Shown: positions 7,322 through 15,289 of the stretch, one piece after another
How the letters are laid out: each line of letters opens with the position of its first letter
How positions within the stretch are numbered: the first letter of the stretch is position 1
NCBI RefSeq assembly: GCF_035920365.1
Contig: NZ_CP109150.1
Location: 7,006,001 to 7,070,000, forward strand
Reading direction: 5' to 3'
Length of the DNA: 64,000 nt
Origin: Micromonospora sp. NBC_01740
GTDB lineage: Bacteria; Actinomycetota; Actinomycetes; Mycobacteriales; Micromonosporaceae
Notes under the pieces: generated by a model
Databases searched by the model: none
Seen by the model: the letters and a program-made list of their open reading frames with translations, nothing else
What the model was told of the DNA's origin: nothing
Translations under genes and position numbers: made by a program

Positions 7322-8083
7322 ATGGATGTCTCCGACGCCGCGCTGCTGCTCGCCGCCGGTCTCGCCGCGGGCACGGTCAACGCGGTGGCCGGCGGGGGCT
7401 CGCTCATCACCTTCCCGGCGATGATCGCGGTGGGCCTGCCGCCGGTGCCGGCCAACGTGAGCAATTCGGTCGCGGTCTTTCCGGGGTACGTGGCGAGCGT
7501 GGCGGGCAGCCGGCAGGACCTGCCGCCCCGGCGGATGCTGGCCACGCTGGTGCCCACCACGATCGTCGGCACGATCGCCGGCGCCCTGCTGCTGCTGGCC
7601 ACCCCGGCCCGGGCGTTCGAGCTGGTGGTGCCCTTCCTGGTGCTCGGGGCGACGGCGGTGCTGGCGTTCCAGGATCCGCTGCGCCGGCTCGTCGGGCATC
7701 CGCGCGACCTGGCGCCGCGCCGCCGTACGGTCACCGTGCAGGCCATGGTCGCCGTCGGCGCGGTGTACGGCGGCTACTTCGGCGCGGCGCTCGGGGTGAT
7801 GCTGGTCGCGGGCCTGGCCCTGGTGCTGGACGCGACGCTGGCCCGGGTGAGCGCGATCAAGAACCTGCTCTCCGCGCTGGTCGGGTTGACCACGCTCGTG
7901 GTGTTCGCGCTGTTCGGGCCGGTGAACTGGGCGGCCGTCGCGGTGGTCGCGCCGGCGACGCTGGTCGGCGGGTACGCCGGCGCGCGGCTGGTGCGCCGGC
8001 TGCCGCCGGTGGTGCTCAAGGTGCTGATCGTGGTCTTCGGCACGGCGATCGGGCTCTACCTGCTCTGGCGCGCGCTGCGCTGA
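7322..8083 (+). CDS. TSUP-family membrane permease (TauE/SafE-like)
   Basis: This 253-residue integral membrane protein has about eight hydrophobic segments and two related halves. The N-terminal half carries the family signature VNAVAGGGSLITFPA and ANVSNSVAVFPGY; the second half begins with VAVGAVYGGYFGAALGVML. TSUP proteins move sulfur-containing or organic anions such as sulfite, sulfoacetate or taurine; the substrate cannot be inferred. ATG 7322 is chosen; a GTG two codons upstream (7316) is also possible. It stands alone, divergent from rnpB. Confidence 0.85.
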   Translation: MDVSDAALLLAAGLAAGTVNAVAGGGSLITFPAMIAVGLPPVPANVSNSVAVFPGYVASVAGSRQDLPPRRMLATLVPTTIVGTIAGALLLLATPARAFELVVPFLVLGATAVLAFQDPLRRLVGHPRDLAPRRRTVTVQAMVAVGAVYGGYFGAALGVMLVAGLALVLDATLARVSAIKNLLSALVGLTTLVVFALFGPVNWAAVAVVAPATLVGGYAGARLVRRLPPVVLKVLIVVFGTAIGLYLLWRALR

Positions 8084-8122
8084 GCCTCGGCGACACGTGG
8101 CCGGCCTGGGGCACCCGAGCGG

Positions 8123-8151
8123 CTAGTGGTCGTGGAGCGTGAAGCGGGGGC
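8123..8151 (-). pseudogene. C-terminal scrap resembling the end of the 10600-11145 gene
   Basis: The minus strand reads PRFTLHDH followed by a stop. The protein at 10600-11145 ends TFFFTLNDH, and the DNA matches as agtggtcgt(t/g)gagcgtgaag at both places. The fragment abuts the transposase remnant, so it may be what is left of a second gene copy. The match is short and could be chance. Confidence 0.3.
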
Positions 8152-8280
8152 CGCCTGACCGGCCTTGATCGGGATGGTCGCCTTGATCCCTCGGCGGCGC
8201 AGGTACTCACGGTTGGCCCGCGAGCTGTAGGCCATGCCCGCCATCGCACCCACTTCGAAACGCGGCCCAGGGTGATCAGC
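8149..8280 (-). pseudogene. IS5-family transposase remnant
   Basis: About 40 residues match the conserved core of IS5-group transposases: AGMAYSSRANREYLRRRGI followed by KATIPIKAGQAA, including the Arg-rich YLRRRGI segment near the last catalytic residue. The frame then degenerates into Arg/Ser/Thr-rich sequence, and no terminal inverted repeat or further transposase sequence is visible. It is a dead relic between the TSUP permease and the methyltransferase gene. Confidence 0.65.
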
Positions 8281-8300
8281 CCACCAGTGTGATCAGCGCG

Positions 8301-9125
8301 CTACCGGCGGGCGGCAGCGCTGCGCTGGCGTGCCGATTCGTAGAGCACGACGGTCGCGGCGACCGCCGCGTTCAGGGAGCTGGCGGCCCCGGACATCGGG
8401 ACCCGGACGAGCTGGTCGCAGGCCTCACGCCAGCCGACGCTGAGACCGGTGGTCTCGTTGCCGATCAGGGTCAGCGCGGGTTGCGTGAAGTCGTACTCGG
8501 CGGCATCCAGTGCGCCGTGCTCATCGGCACCCACGATGCCGATGTCGACGCCGTCGGCGCGCACGTCGGCGACCCAGGAGAGCACCGCCTGGTGTGAGGG
8601 CGCCCGGACCACGGGCAGCGCGAACAGCGAGCCGGTGCTCGCCCGCACCGCCTTCGGGTCGTACACATCGGCGGCATGGCCGGTGACGATGACGCCGGAC
8701 GCGCCGAAGGCGTCTGCGGACCGGATGAGCGTCCCGATGTTGCCAGGGCTGGTGGGCCGGTCGAACACGACGGTGAGCATGGTCGGCCCGGCCGGGATGC
8801 GGCGCAGGTCGTCCTGCGGCAGCGCGACCACGGCCAGCAGCTCCGGAACCGTGTCCGCCTTGCCGCCCAGCATGTGCATCAGTTCACGGGAGACGGCGAA
8901 CCTCTCGGCCCGGACGGTGTCCAGGGCCTTGCGTGCCCAGCCGGAGAGCTGGACGTCGGCGTCGTAGAGCAGCTCTCGAACCTGCCAGCCGTGTTCGATG
9001 GCCATGGTGATCGGGCGCACGCCCTGCACGAGGAACTCGCCGCGACGCTGCCGCTTGGTTCGATTGCGGAGCAGTGCCTCCCACTGCTGGAATCGTGCAT
9101 TGCGGCCACTCACCCGCACCCTCAC
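8301..9125 (-). CDS. SpoU/TrmH-family RNA 2'-O-methyltransferase
   Basis: This 274-residue protein has the SPOUT trefoil-knot motifs in its C-terminal half: DRPTSPGNIGTLIRSADAFG (motif 1), LTLIGNETTGLS (motif 2) and VRVPMSGAASSLNAAVAAT (motif 3). The N-terminal part resembles the substrate-binding domain of 23S rRNA ribose methyltransferases (GEFLVQGVRPI). It would transfer methyl from S-adenosylmethionine to a ribose in rRNA or tRNA; the target nucleotide is unknown, and some relatives give antibiotic resistance. The GTG start overlaps the stop of the upstream dioxygenase gene, so the two form an operon. Confidence 0.88.
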   Translation of the reverse strand: MRVRVSGRNARFQQWEALLRNRTKRQRRGEFLVQGVRPITMAIEHGWQVRELLYDADVQLSGWARKALDTVRAERFAVSRELMHMLGGKADTVPELLAVVALPQDDLRRIPAGPTMLTVVFDRPTSPGNIGTLIRSADAFGASGVIVTGHAADVYDPKAVRASTGSLFALPVVRAPSHQAVLSWVADVRADGVDIGIVGADEHGALDAAEYDFTQPALTLIGNETTGLSVGWREACDQLVRVPMSGAASSLNAAVAATVVLYESARQRSAAARR

Positions 9126-9931
9126 CGTTGTCCCCGCCTTCCCCGTACATCAGGAACGGGGGTGTCCTGCCCGAGTCCTCGGCGAATCGCGATCTCCACG
9201 GGCGAGTACGCACCGTCGGCCCGTTCCAGTTCGAACGGCGCGGCCGGCACCAGCGGCGGCTGGGCCATGAAGCGCGGCCGCGTCCCGTGGTGCGGTTGCG
9301 CCGCGTGCACCAGGAAAGGATGGCACAGGAATACATCGCCAGGAGACCCGGTGGCCAGGGCGAGTGGCCGGTGGTCGGACGCCGCCACCAGCTCGGGCGC
9401 GAGGTCCAGCCCGCTCGCCCCGTCCTCCCCGTACTTCTCCAGCACCTTCGGCACGTCGAGGTGTGAGCCGACCCGGATCCGTGTCGGGGCGTCCTCCGCA
9501 CCGATCTCGCTGAACAGGAACAGCATCAGCAGCGCCCGGCCCCGGGAGCGAACGTTCGTGAAGTACCAGCTCGCACCCTCAGGCAGATAGCTGCCCTCGA
9601 TGTGCCAGCCCGCGTCGTTCGGCTCGTCCTTGTGCGGGAAGCGCAACGGGAACGTGCCCAGCGAGTAACGCGGCTCCCAGCGTCCCGCGCCGACGAGCAG
9701 GTCGTACGCGTGATGGAGGAACGGTGAATTGGGTGCGGCGGCGAACGGCCCCTGCGCCATGCCGGGCACCCAGTGCACGGGCTGCGTCCAGGTGGCTGGG
9801 TCGTCCGGGTCGCAGCCCGTCTCCCGCCACAGCAGCCGCGCGCAGTCCGCGGCCACGCGCGGTGCGACGGCGCCCGCCAACTTCACGAAGCCGTCGCGAA
9901 GGAACCGGGATACCAGTGTCGTGTCGTCCAT
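9122..9931 (-). CDS. Phytanoyl-CoA dioxygenase (PhyH) family protein
   Basis: This 269-residue protein resembles Fe(II)/2-oxoglutarate-dependent PhyH oxygenases. Likely iron ligands are the His and acidic residue in GWHIEGSYLP and the distal His in FLCHPFLVHAAQPH; an Arg-rich TRPRFMAQPP strand follows and may bind 2-oxoglutarate. Substrates in this family range from fatty acyl-CoA to natural products and cannot be deduced here. I start at the ATG at 9931 (MDDTTLVSRFLRDGFV, the usual N terminus of the fold) rather than at the ATG seven codons upstream. The stop overlaps the methyltransferase start. Confidence 0.82.
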   Translation of the reverse strand: MDDTTLVSRFLRDGFVKLAGAVAPRVAADCARLLWRETGCDPDDPATWTQPVHWVPGMAQGPFAAAPNSPFLHHAYDLLVGAGRWEPRYSLGTFPLRFPHKDEPNDAGWHIEGSYLPEGASWYFTNVRSRGRALLMLFLFSEIGAEDAPTRIRVGSHLDVPKVLEKYGEDGASGLDLAPELVAASDHRPLALATGSPGDVFLCHPFLVHAAQPHHGTRPRFMAQPPLVPAAPFELERADGAYSPVEIAIRRGLGQDTPVPDVRGRRGQR

Positions 9932-10085
9932 GCCCCCATCGTGTGGCGGCACCGATCCCGATCACCCGACACTTTCCGCTCCGCCTCTGTCGGGTGTGCC
10001 GCAACAGAGCCGGTCACGATACGGAGGCACTGTCGCACAGCACTACAGCTTGAGGTTCCGCCCAACTGCCGAAGGGAGCGAACGC

Positions 10086-10580
10086 ATGGAAACCCGCATC
10101 GTCGACCATCCCGCGTTTTGGCTCGTGGGGCACGCTGTCCGGGTTCCACTGATCCACCGAGGCATCAACCCGCACATCCAGCAGCACATCGCCGCGCTGC
10201 CGGCAGAGGAGCACCTGCGCTTGAAGGCACTCGGCGACACTGAGCCGGGCGGCCTGCTCGCGGTCTTCGATGACCTCGACGCGGACTACGACGAAGGCAG
10301 CGAGCTGACCTACCTGCACGGGGTCGCCGTGTCCCCGGGCACGCCGGTCCGGGGCGATCTCGAGGTCATCGAGGTCCCGGCGGGCCGCTGGGTGGTCATC
10401 CGGGCCGTGGGGCCGCAGCCGCAGACCCTGCAGAAGATCTGGGCCGCGGCCGCAGCCGAGTGGTTTCCCTTCAACCCGTGGCAACTGCGGCCGGGCCCGG
10501 AGATCGTCGCGGTGCCCGAGCCGACGGACGACCTCAGCACCGCGACCCGCGAGCTCTGGCTGCCCGTCGAGCCGGCGTAG
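10086..10580 (+). CDS. GyrI-like / effector-binding domain protein
   Basis: This 164-residue stand-alone protein resembles the AraC-type effector-binding (GyrI-like) fold: an opening beta strand TRIVDHPAFWLVGHAVRVP, a central Asp/Glu-rich region, a YLHGVAVSP strand and the typical VIEVPAGRWVVIRAVGP segment. Such proteins bind small hydrophobic ligands or inhibit gyrase (SbmC); this one has no DNA-binding domain. ATG 10086 follows GAAGGGAG, while the longer open frame upstream lacks such a site. It is divergent from the PhyH gene. Confidence 0.75.
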   Translation: METRIVDHPAFWLVGHAVRVPLIHRGINPHIQQHIAALPAEEHLRLKALGDTEPGGLLAVFDDLDADYDEGSELTYLHGVAVSPGTPVRGDLEVIEVPAGRWVVIRAVGPQPQTLQKIWAAAAAEWFPFNPWQLRPGPEIVAVPEPTDDLSTATRELWLPVEPA

Positions 10581-10599
10581 CCCGCCTCTGGAATACGGC

Positions 10600-11145
10600 C
10601 TAGTGGTCGTTGAGCGTGAAGAAGAACGTCCGGTGCTCGACGTCCAGGAAGGCGGTCCGCCACCGCGTGGACGGGGTCGCCTCGTCGTACGCCCGGCTGT
10701 GCAGCCAGCGGGGCGCGGCCGGCAGGAACGGCGCGAGAGCGGGCCAGGCGTCCGCCGGGCTGCCGGAGTGGGGAGCCTTGGCGGCGGGCGCGTACGGCAC
10801 GAAGTCGTACCGCTGCGCCAGCGTCCGCGCGTCCTCCGGACGCAGCCGGACCACGCCCTGGTAGGCCCAGTCCACCGGACCCGGCGCGCGGCCGCACGGC
10901 TCGCCCGAGAGGGAATGGACCTGCCAGTGGATCTCCAGGTAGTCGCCGAGGTCCGGCAGCTCCTGGGGCGGGTCCCACCGGTTGGTGCGCACCTTCGCCT
11001 CCTCGGCGCGCACGGACTCCCGGCACTCGGGGGTGTCGCCCGGGTCGTCGCTGACGACCCGGATCACGGCCCCCACACACCCGACGACCACCAGCAGCAG
11101 CGCGGCGGAGCCGCCGAGGACGGCCACCAGCGCGCGTCTCGTCAT
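10600..11145 (-). CDS. Membrane-anchored hypothetical protein
   Basis: This 181-residue protein has an N-terminal signal-anchor (ALVAVLGGSAALLLVVVGCVG, split by one Gly run) and an extracytoplasmic domain rich in Trp and Pro. The cysteine at the end of the hydrophobic segment could be a lipoprotein site, but the lipobox is poor. The C terminus ends HRTFFFTLNDH. No known domain is evident. Start ATG 11145 puts MTRR directly before the hydrophobic stretch; an ATG nine codons upstream is possible. A related C-terminal scrap occurs at 8123-8151. Confidence 0.65.
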   Translation of the reverse strand: MTRRALVAVLGGSAALLLVVVGCVGAVIRVVSDDPGDTPECRESVRAEEAKVRTNRWDPPQELPDLGDYLEIHWQVHSLSGEPCGRAPGPVDWAYQGVVRLRPEDARTLAQRYDFVPYAPAAKAPHSGSPADAWPALAPFLPAAPRWLHSRAYDEATPSTRWRTAFLDVEHRTFFFTLNDH

Positions 11146-11229
11146 GGTCGTCAGCGTACGAAGGGCGTCCACTCCCGCCGCGTCGCCCCCGGCCGCAGGG
11201 GGCCGGGGGCGACGCGGTCCGGGAGACGC

Positions 11230-12885
11230 TCAGGCGACCGGTTCCGGGGCGGCGTCGGCGTCCCGGTTCGGGCCGGGTACGACGCGCGGGTCGCCCTCGT
11301 CGGCGAAGTAGTCGTCCGACGTGGTGCCGTCGCCGCCGTCGCGCACCTTCGCCGCCCGCAGCACCACCGTGAGCAGCGCCGCGACCGCGAGGTTGACCAG
11401 CACCGCCACGATCCCGACGTAGATCGTCTTCGGGGTGTCGAAGCCGAAGTCGGCCAGCGGGAACGCCGAGCCGCCGAAGTGCTTGCGGCCGGTCGCGGCG
11501 TTCGGGATCTGGTAGAGCATCCACATGCCGAGTCCCATGCCCGCGATCCAGCCGCCGATCAGCGCCCCCCGGTGGAACCAGCGGGTGTAGAGGCCGAGGG
11601 CCACCGCCGGCAGCGTCTGGAGGATGATCACGCCGCCGATGAGCTGGAGGTCGATGGAGAACTGCGGGTCGAGGAAGACGATGCACGCCACCGCGCCGAC
11701 CTTGACCACCAGCGAGGTGATCTTGGAGACGTTCGCCTCCTGCGCGGGGCTGGCGTCCCGCTTCAGGTACTCCTTGTAGATGTTGCGGGTGAACAGGTTC
11801 GCCGCCGCGATCGACATGATCGCCGCCGGCACCAGCGCGCCGATGCCGATGGCCGCGTACGCGACGCCGGCGAACCAGTCGGGGAACTGCTGGTCGAACA
11901 GGACCGGCACCACCGTGTTGCTGTCCACGGTGCCCTCCTTCGACCCGGGCAGCGGCTTCACCCCGGCCGCGATGGCCATGAAGCCGAGCAGCGCGATCAG
12001 GCCGAGCAGCAGGCTGTACGCGGGCAGCGCCGACATGTTCCGCTTGATCACGTCGCGGTTCCGGCTGGCCAGCACGCCGGTGATGCTGTGCGGGTAGAGG
12101 AACAGCGCCAGCGCCGAGCCGAACGCCAGCGTGACGTACTGGAGCTGGTTGTTGGCGTTGAGCAGCACCCCGTCGTTGGGGTTCGGCGACGCGTCGAACT
12201 TCGCGTCGGCGGCGTCGAAGATCTCGCCCCAGCCGCCCAGCTTGTACGGCAGGTAGAGCACCGCCACCAGGATCACGATGTAGATCAGCGTGTCCTTGAC
12301 GAACGCGATCAGCGCCGGCGCGCGCAGCCCCGACTGGTAGGTGTACGCGGCCAGGATCGCGAACGCGATGATGATCGGCAGGTGCCGGGCCAGGGCGCTG
12401 TCGCCGGTCACCCCCATGGTCTTCAGCACCGCCTCGATGCCGACCAGTTGCAGCGCGATGTACGGCATCGTCGCCACGATGCCGGTGATCGCGATCAGCA
12501 GCGCCAGCACCGGCGAGTCGAACCGCTTGCGGACGAAGTCCGCGGGGGTGACGAAGCCGTGCCGGTGCGAGACCGACCAGAGCCGGCACAGCACCAGGAA
12601 CACCAGCGGGTAGATGACGATGGTGTACGGGACGGCGAAGAAGCCGGCCGCGCCGGCACCGAACATCAGCGCCGGCACCGCCACGAAGGTGTACGCGGTG
12701 TACAGGTCACCGCCGACCAGGAACCAGGTGATCCAGCCGCCGAAGTTGCGCCCGCCCAGCCCCCACTCGTCGAGGTGGGCCATGTCCTTCGGGGCCCGCC
12801 ACCGGGCCGCCACGAATCCCATCCCGCTGACCAGCAGGAAGAGCACCGAGAAGACGATGATCTCGGTGAGGTGGTCGCGCCACAT
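11230..12885 (-). CDS. Sodium:solute symporter (SSS family, monocarboxylate type)
   Basis: This 551-residue protein has about thirteen transmembrane segments. SSS signatures include GGRNFGGWITWFLVGGDLYT near residue 45, TPADFVRKRF, the AIGIGALVPAAIMSIAAANL block around residue 340 and LIGGVIILQTLPAVALG. The sequence and its small DUF3311 partner fit the acetate/pyruvate-type permeases (ActP/MctC group). It would import short monocarboxylates with Na+ or H+. The ATG overlaps the stop of the DUF3311 gene (TGATG). A CRP-like palindrome lies upstream of the pair. Confidence 0.9.
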   Translation of the reverse strand: MWRDHLTEIIVFSVLFLLVSGMGFVAARWRAPKDMAHLDEWGLGGRNFGGWITWFLVGGDLYTAYTFVAVPALMFGAGAAGFFAVPYTIVIYPLVFLVLCRLWSVSHRHGFVTPADFVRKRFDSPVLALLIAITGIVATMPYIALQLVGIEAVLKTMGVTGDSALARHLPIIIAFAILAAYTYQSGLRAPALIAFVKDTLIYIVILVAVLYLPYKLGGWGEIFDAADAKFDASPNPNDGVLLNANNQLQYVTLAFGSALALFLYPHSITGVLASRNRDVIKRNMSALPAYSLLLGLIALLGFMAIAAGVKPLPGSKEGTVDSNTVVPVLFDQQFPDWFAGVAYAAIGIGALVPAAIMSIAAANLFTRNIYKEYLKRDASPAQEANVSKITSLVVKVGAVACIVFLDPQFSIDLQLIGGVIILQTLPAVALGLYTRWFHRGALIGGWIAGMGLGMWMLYQIPNAATGRKHFGGSAFPLADFGFDTPKTIYVGIVAVLVNLAVAALLTVVLRAAKVRDGGDGTTSDDYFADEGDPRVVPGPNRDADAAPEPVA

Positions 12886-13166
12886 CAGCGATCACCCGCA
12901 GCCGTGTCGCCCGGCCCGTCCGACGGCGCGCCGGCCCGCTTCTTCGTCATCTGGTACACCAGCGTGGTGGTGGCCACGCCGAGCAGGATGTAGACGAGCT
13001 GGAGCCAGTAGAAGCGCGGGAAGCCGAGGAACCGGGGCGAGTCGGCGTTGAAGAAGACCGGGATCAGGGGCACCACGATGGGGATGAAGAGCAACCAGTT
13101 CCAGGGGCTGTGGTCCTTCGCCCTGGAGCGCGCCGCGGTCGGCGCCTCCGGTTCGGGTGCGGCCAT
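12885..13166 (-). CDS. DUF3311 small membrane protein
   Basis: This 93-residue protein has two transmembrane segments (WNWLLFIPIVVPLIPVFF and FYWLQLVYILLGVATTTLVY) separated by a short NADSPRFLGFPR loop, the DUF3311 pattern. Genes of this family sit directly upstream of SSS symporters and are thought to act as accessory subunits. ATG 13166 is preceded by GGAGG at 11 bases; an upstream start at 13199 lacks such a site. The stop overlaps the symporter start by one base. Confidence 0.85.
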   Translation of the reverse strand: MAAPEPEAPTAARSRAKDHSPWNWLLFIPIVVPLIPVFFNADSPRFLGFPRFYWLQLVYILLGVATTTLVYQMTKKRAGAPSDGPGDTAAGDR

Positions 13167-13224
13167 TGCGACAAACCTCCGCGAGTCGTAGATCGACACA
13201 GATGACGGCCGGAGGCTACGACCC

Positions 13225-13240
13225 TGTGACCCGGGTCACG
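13225..13240. promoter_or_regulatory. CRP/GlxR-like palindrome upstream of the symporter operon
   Basis: TGTGACCCGGGTCACG matches the TGTGA-N6-TCACA site of Crp/GlxR proteins except for the last base. It lies about 60 bases upstream of the DUF3311 start. Known actinobacterial Crp homologues control carbon uptake genes, so cAMP-dependent control of the operon is a reasonable inference. Confidence 0.55.
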
Positions 13241-13296
13241 TTCTACGGGAGGAGGTTGCTGCGCCGAACGGCGGACGGCGTGCGCCGAACGGCGAC

Positions 13297-13326
13297 CCCG
13301 GGCGGCCGGACGGCCGGCCGCCCGGG
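13297..13326 (-). terminator. Hairpin directly after the RNase H/phosphatase gene
   Basis: CCCGGGCGGCCGG (13297-13309) and CCGGCCGCCCGGG (13314-13326) are perfect 13-base complements around a 4-base loop. The stem touches the stop codon at 13327. It has no U tract, which is common for actinobacterial terminators. A GCGCCGAACGGCG direct repeat lies just beyond. Confidence 0.65.
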
Positions 13327-14547
13327 TCAGATCCCGGCGAGGTGCGCGGTGTCGTTGACCGTACGGACGGCGACCCCGCCGTCCGGCCACGTGTCGAGCA
13401 CCGAGATGCCGGCCGCGTCCAGGAAGAGCCGGTGCAGGAAGCCGTCGCCGGCCGCGAGGGCGTCGCGCAGCACCAGCTTGATCGGCGAGACGTGCGAGAC
13501 CACCACCACGGTCTCCCCCGGGTACGCCCGGCACAGCCCGTCGACCACGCGGCGGCAGCGCTCGGCGACGTCGACGAACGACTCGCCGCCCGGCGGGGCC
13601 ACCCGGGTCGAGGCCAGCCAGGCGTCCATCTCGCCCGGCCACTCCTGGCGGACCTCGGCGAAGGTGCGCCCCTCCCAGGCCCCGAAGTCGCACTCGATCA
13701 GGTCGTCCTCGCGGCGCACCGGCACGCCGCCGAGTGCCCCGGCGATCGCCTCGGCGGTCGCCGTACACCGGGACAGGGGCGAGCTGACCACGGCCGCGAC
13801 GGTCGGGGCCAGCTCGGCCACCCGGGCGGCCGTGGCCCGGACCTGGGCCCGGCCGCGCTCGGAGAGCGGCACGTCGCCGCGGCCCGAGTAGCGGCGCTGT
13901 TCGGTGAAGGCCGTCTCGCCGTGCCGGACGAGGACGAGCCGGGTGGCGGTGAAGCTCGGCCGCGGCTCCCAGGAGGCGGGCGCGGTGGCCGGGTCGGTGC
14001 CGGTGCTCGTCGCCGACGCGGCGCGGGCGGCCACCTCCCGGGCTTTCGCGCGGGCCGGCGAGTCGGGACCGGCGACCTCGCGCGGCGGCTCCACGACGCG
14101 CGGCGGCGCGACGGCGGGCCGGGCCGGCGCCTTGCCGGCGGCAGCGTCCATGGCGGCGTTGGCGAGGGCGTCGGCGTGCCGGTTGCGTTCCCTGGGAATC
14201 CAGTGGAACCGCACGGCGGCGAAGCGGTTGACCAGCCCGGCGGCCTGCGCGGCGAGCGGGCGCAGCCCGGGGTGCTTGATCTGCCAGCGGCCGCACATCT
14301 GCTCGACCACCAGCTTCGAGTCCATCCTGGCCTCGACCTCGGCGGCACCCAGCTCGGCGGCGGCCTCCAGCCCGGCGATCAGCCCCCGGTACTCGGCGAC
14401 GTTGTTGGTGGCGACGCCGATCGACTCGCCCCGCTCGGCCAGCACCTCACCGGTGTCCGCGTCGCGGACCACCGCGCCGTAGCCGGCCGGGCCGGGGTTG
14501 CCCCGGGATCCGCCGTCGGCCTCGACGACGACCACGCGCGGCGCCAC
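13327..14547 (-). CDS. Bifunctional RNase HI / histidine phosphatase (CobC-like)
   Basis: This 406-residue fusion has RNase HI in residues 1-135 with the catalytic acids Asp11 (DGGSRGNPGP), Glu52 (NNVAEYRGL), Asp76 (ARMDSKLVVEQ) and Asp126 (HADALAN). An Ala/Pro linker leads to a phosphoglycerate-mutase-fold acid phosphatase from about residue 200, with LVLVRHGET (His209). The mycobacterial orthologue (Rv2228c) has both activities: it removes RNA from RNA:DNA hybrids and acts as alpha-ribazole phosphatase in cobalamin synthesis. It is last in the operon with the zinc-ribbon and Nif3 genes, four bases after the former. Confidence 0.93.
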   Translation of the reverse strand: MAPRVVVVEADGGSRGNPGPAGYGAVVRDADTGEVLAERGESIGVATNNVAEYRGLIAGLEAAAELGAAEVEARMDSKLVVEQMCGRWQIKHPGLRPLAAQAAGLVNRFAAVRFHWIPRERNRHADALANAAMDAAAGKAPARPAVAPPRVVEPPREVAGPDSPARAKAREVAARAASATSTGTDPATAPASWEPRPSFTATRLVLVRHGETAFTEQRRYSGRGDVPLSERGRAQVRATAARVAELAPTVAAVVSSPLSRCTATAEAIAGALGGVPVRREDDLIECDFGAWEGRTFAEVRQEWPGEMDAWLASTRVAPPGGESFVDVAERCRRVVDGLCRAYPGETVVVVSHVSPIKLVLRDALAAGDGFLHRLFLDAAGISVLDTWPDGGVAVRTVNDTAHLAGI

Positions 14548-14551
14548 GGGA

Positions 14552-15289
14552 CTACAGGCCGGACTCGTTGGTACGGACCATGATCCGCCGGCAGTCCTCG
14601 CAGCGGACGACCTCGTCCGGGTCGGTCTTGCGGATCCGGGCCACGTCGGCGCCGGAGAGCGTCAGACGGCAGCCGCCGCACCGGCCGGCGGTCAGCAGCG
14701 CCGCGCCGAGCCCGGTGTCCTCGCGGATCTTGTCGTAGAGCTGCACCAGGTCGGCCGGGAGGTCGCCCGCCAGCGGCTGGCGGGCGCCGCGCTTGAACTC
14801 CTCCTCCTTGGCGATCTCCGCCAGGCTCTCGTCGCGGCGCCGCTCGGCGTCGTCGCGCTTCTCCCGCACCTCGGCGAGCCGCTGCTCGACGCCGTCCAGC
14901 ACGCCCTGGGCCGTCTCCCGCTGCTCCATCAGCTCCAGCTCGGCGTCCTCCAGGTCGCCCTGACGCCGGTTGAGCGAGACCAGCTCGTGCTGCAGGGCCT
15001 CCAGCTCCCGGGCCGGGCCGGTGCCGGCGGCGAGCCGGGCCTCGTTCTTGGACTTGCGGGCCCGCACCTGGTCGACGTCCTTCTCCATGCGGGCGATGTC
15101 CCGGTCCAGGTCGTCAACCGCGACCTGGGCGCGGACCCGCTCGTCCTCCAGCGCGGACAGCTCCCGGGCCAGCGCGTCCAGTTCGGCCCGCTCGGGCAGC
15201 GAACGCCGCCGGTGGGCGAGCTGGGCGAGGGTGGTGTCGATCGCCTGGAGGTCGAGCAGGCGGCGCTGGACCTGGGGGTCAGCCTTCAC
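14552..15289 (-). CDS. C4-type zinc-ribbon coiled-coil protein
   Basis: This 245-residue protein is a long Glu/Arg-rich coiled-coil hairpin (residues about 20-180) ending in a zinc ribbon with two CxxC pairs (RCGGC and RCEDC). It is the Rv2229c-type conserved actinobacterial protein, whose molecular role is unsettled; coiled coil plus ribbon suggests nucleic-acid or complex binding. The GTG start overlaps the Nif3 stop (GTGA). Upstream in-frame extension reads as Arg-rich shadow sequence, which confirms the GTG. Confidence 0.9.
   Translation of the reverse strand: MKADPQVQRRLLDLQAIDTTLAQLAHRRRSLPERAELDALARELSALEDERVRAQVAVDDLDRDIARMEKDVDQVRARKSKNEARLAAGTGPARELEALQHELVSLNRRQGDLEDAELELMEQRETAQGVLDGVEQRLAEVREKRDDAERRRDESLAEIAKEEEFKRGARQPLAGDLPADLVQLYDKIREDTGLGAALLTAGRCGGCRLTLSGADVARIRKTDPDEVVRCEDCRRIMVRTNESGL

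Noticed and set aside
9729..10085. N-terminal extension of the GyrI-like protein
   Set aside because: It overlaps the divergent PhyH gene and lacks a ribosome-binding site, while ATG 10086 has one.
10603..12993. 796-residue plus-strand open frame across the symporter genes
   Set aside because: It is the antisense of the SSS symporter, DUF3311 and membrane-protein genes, and its translation is Arg/Val/Asp-rich without domains.
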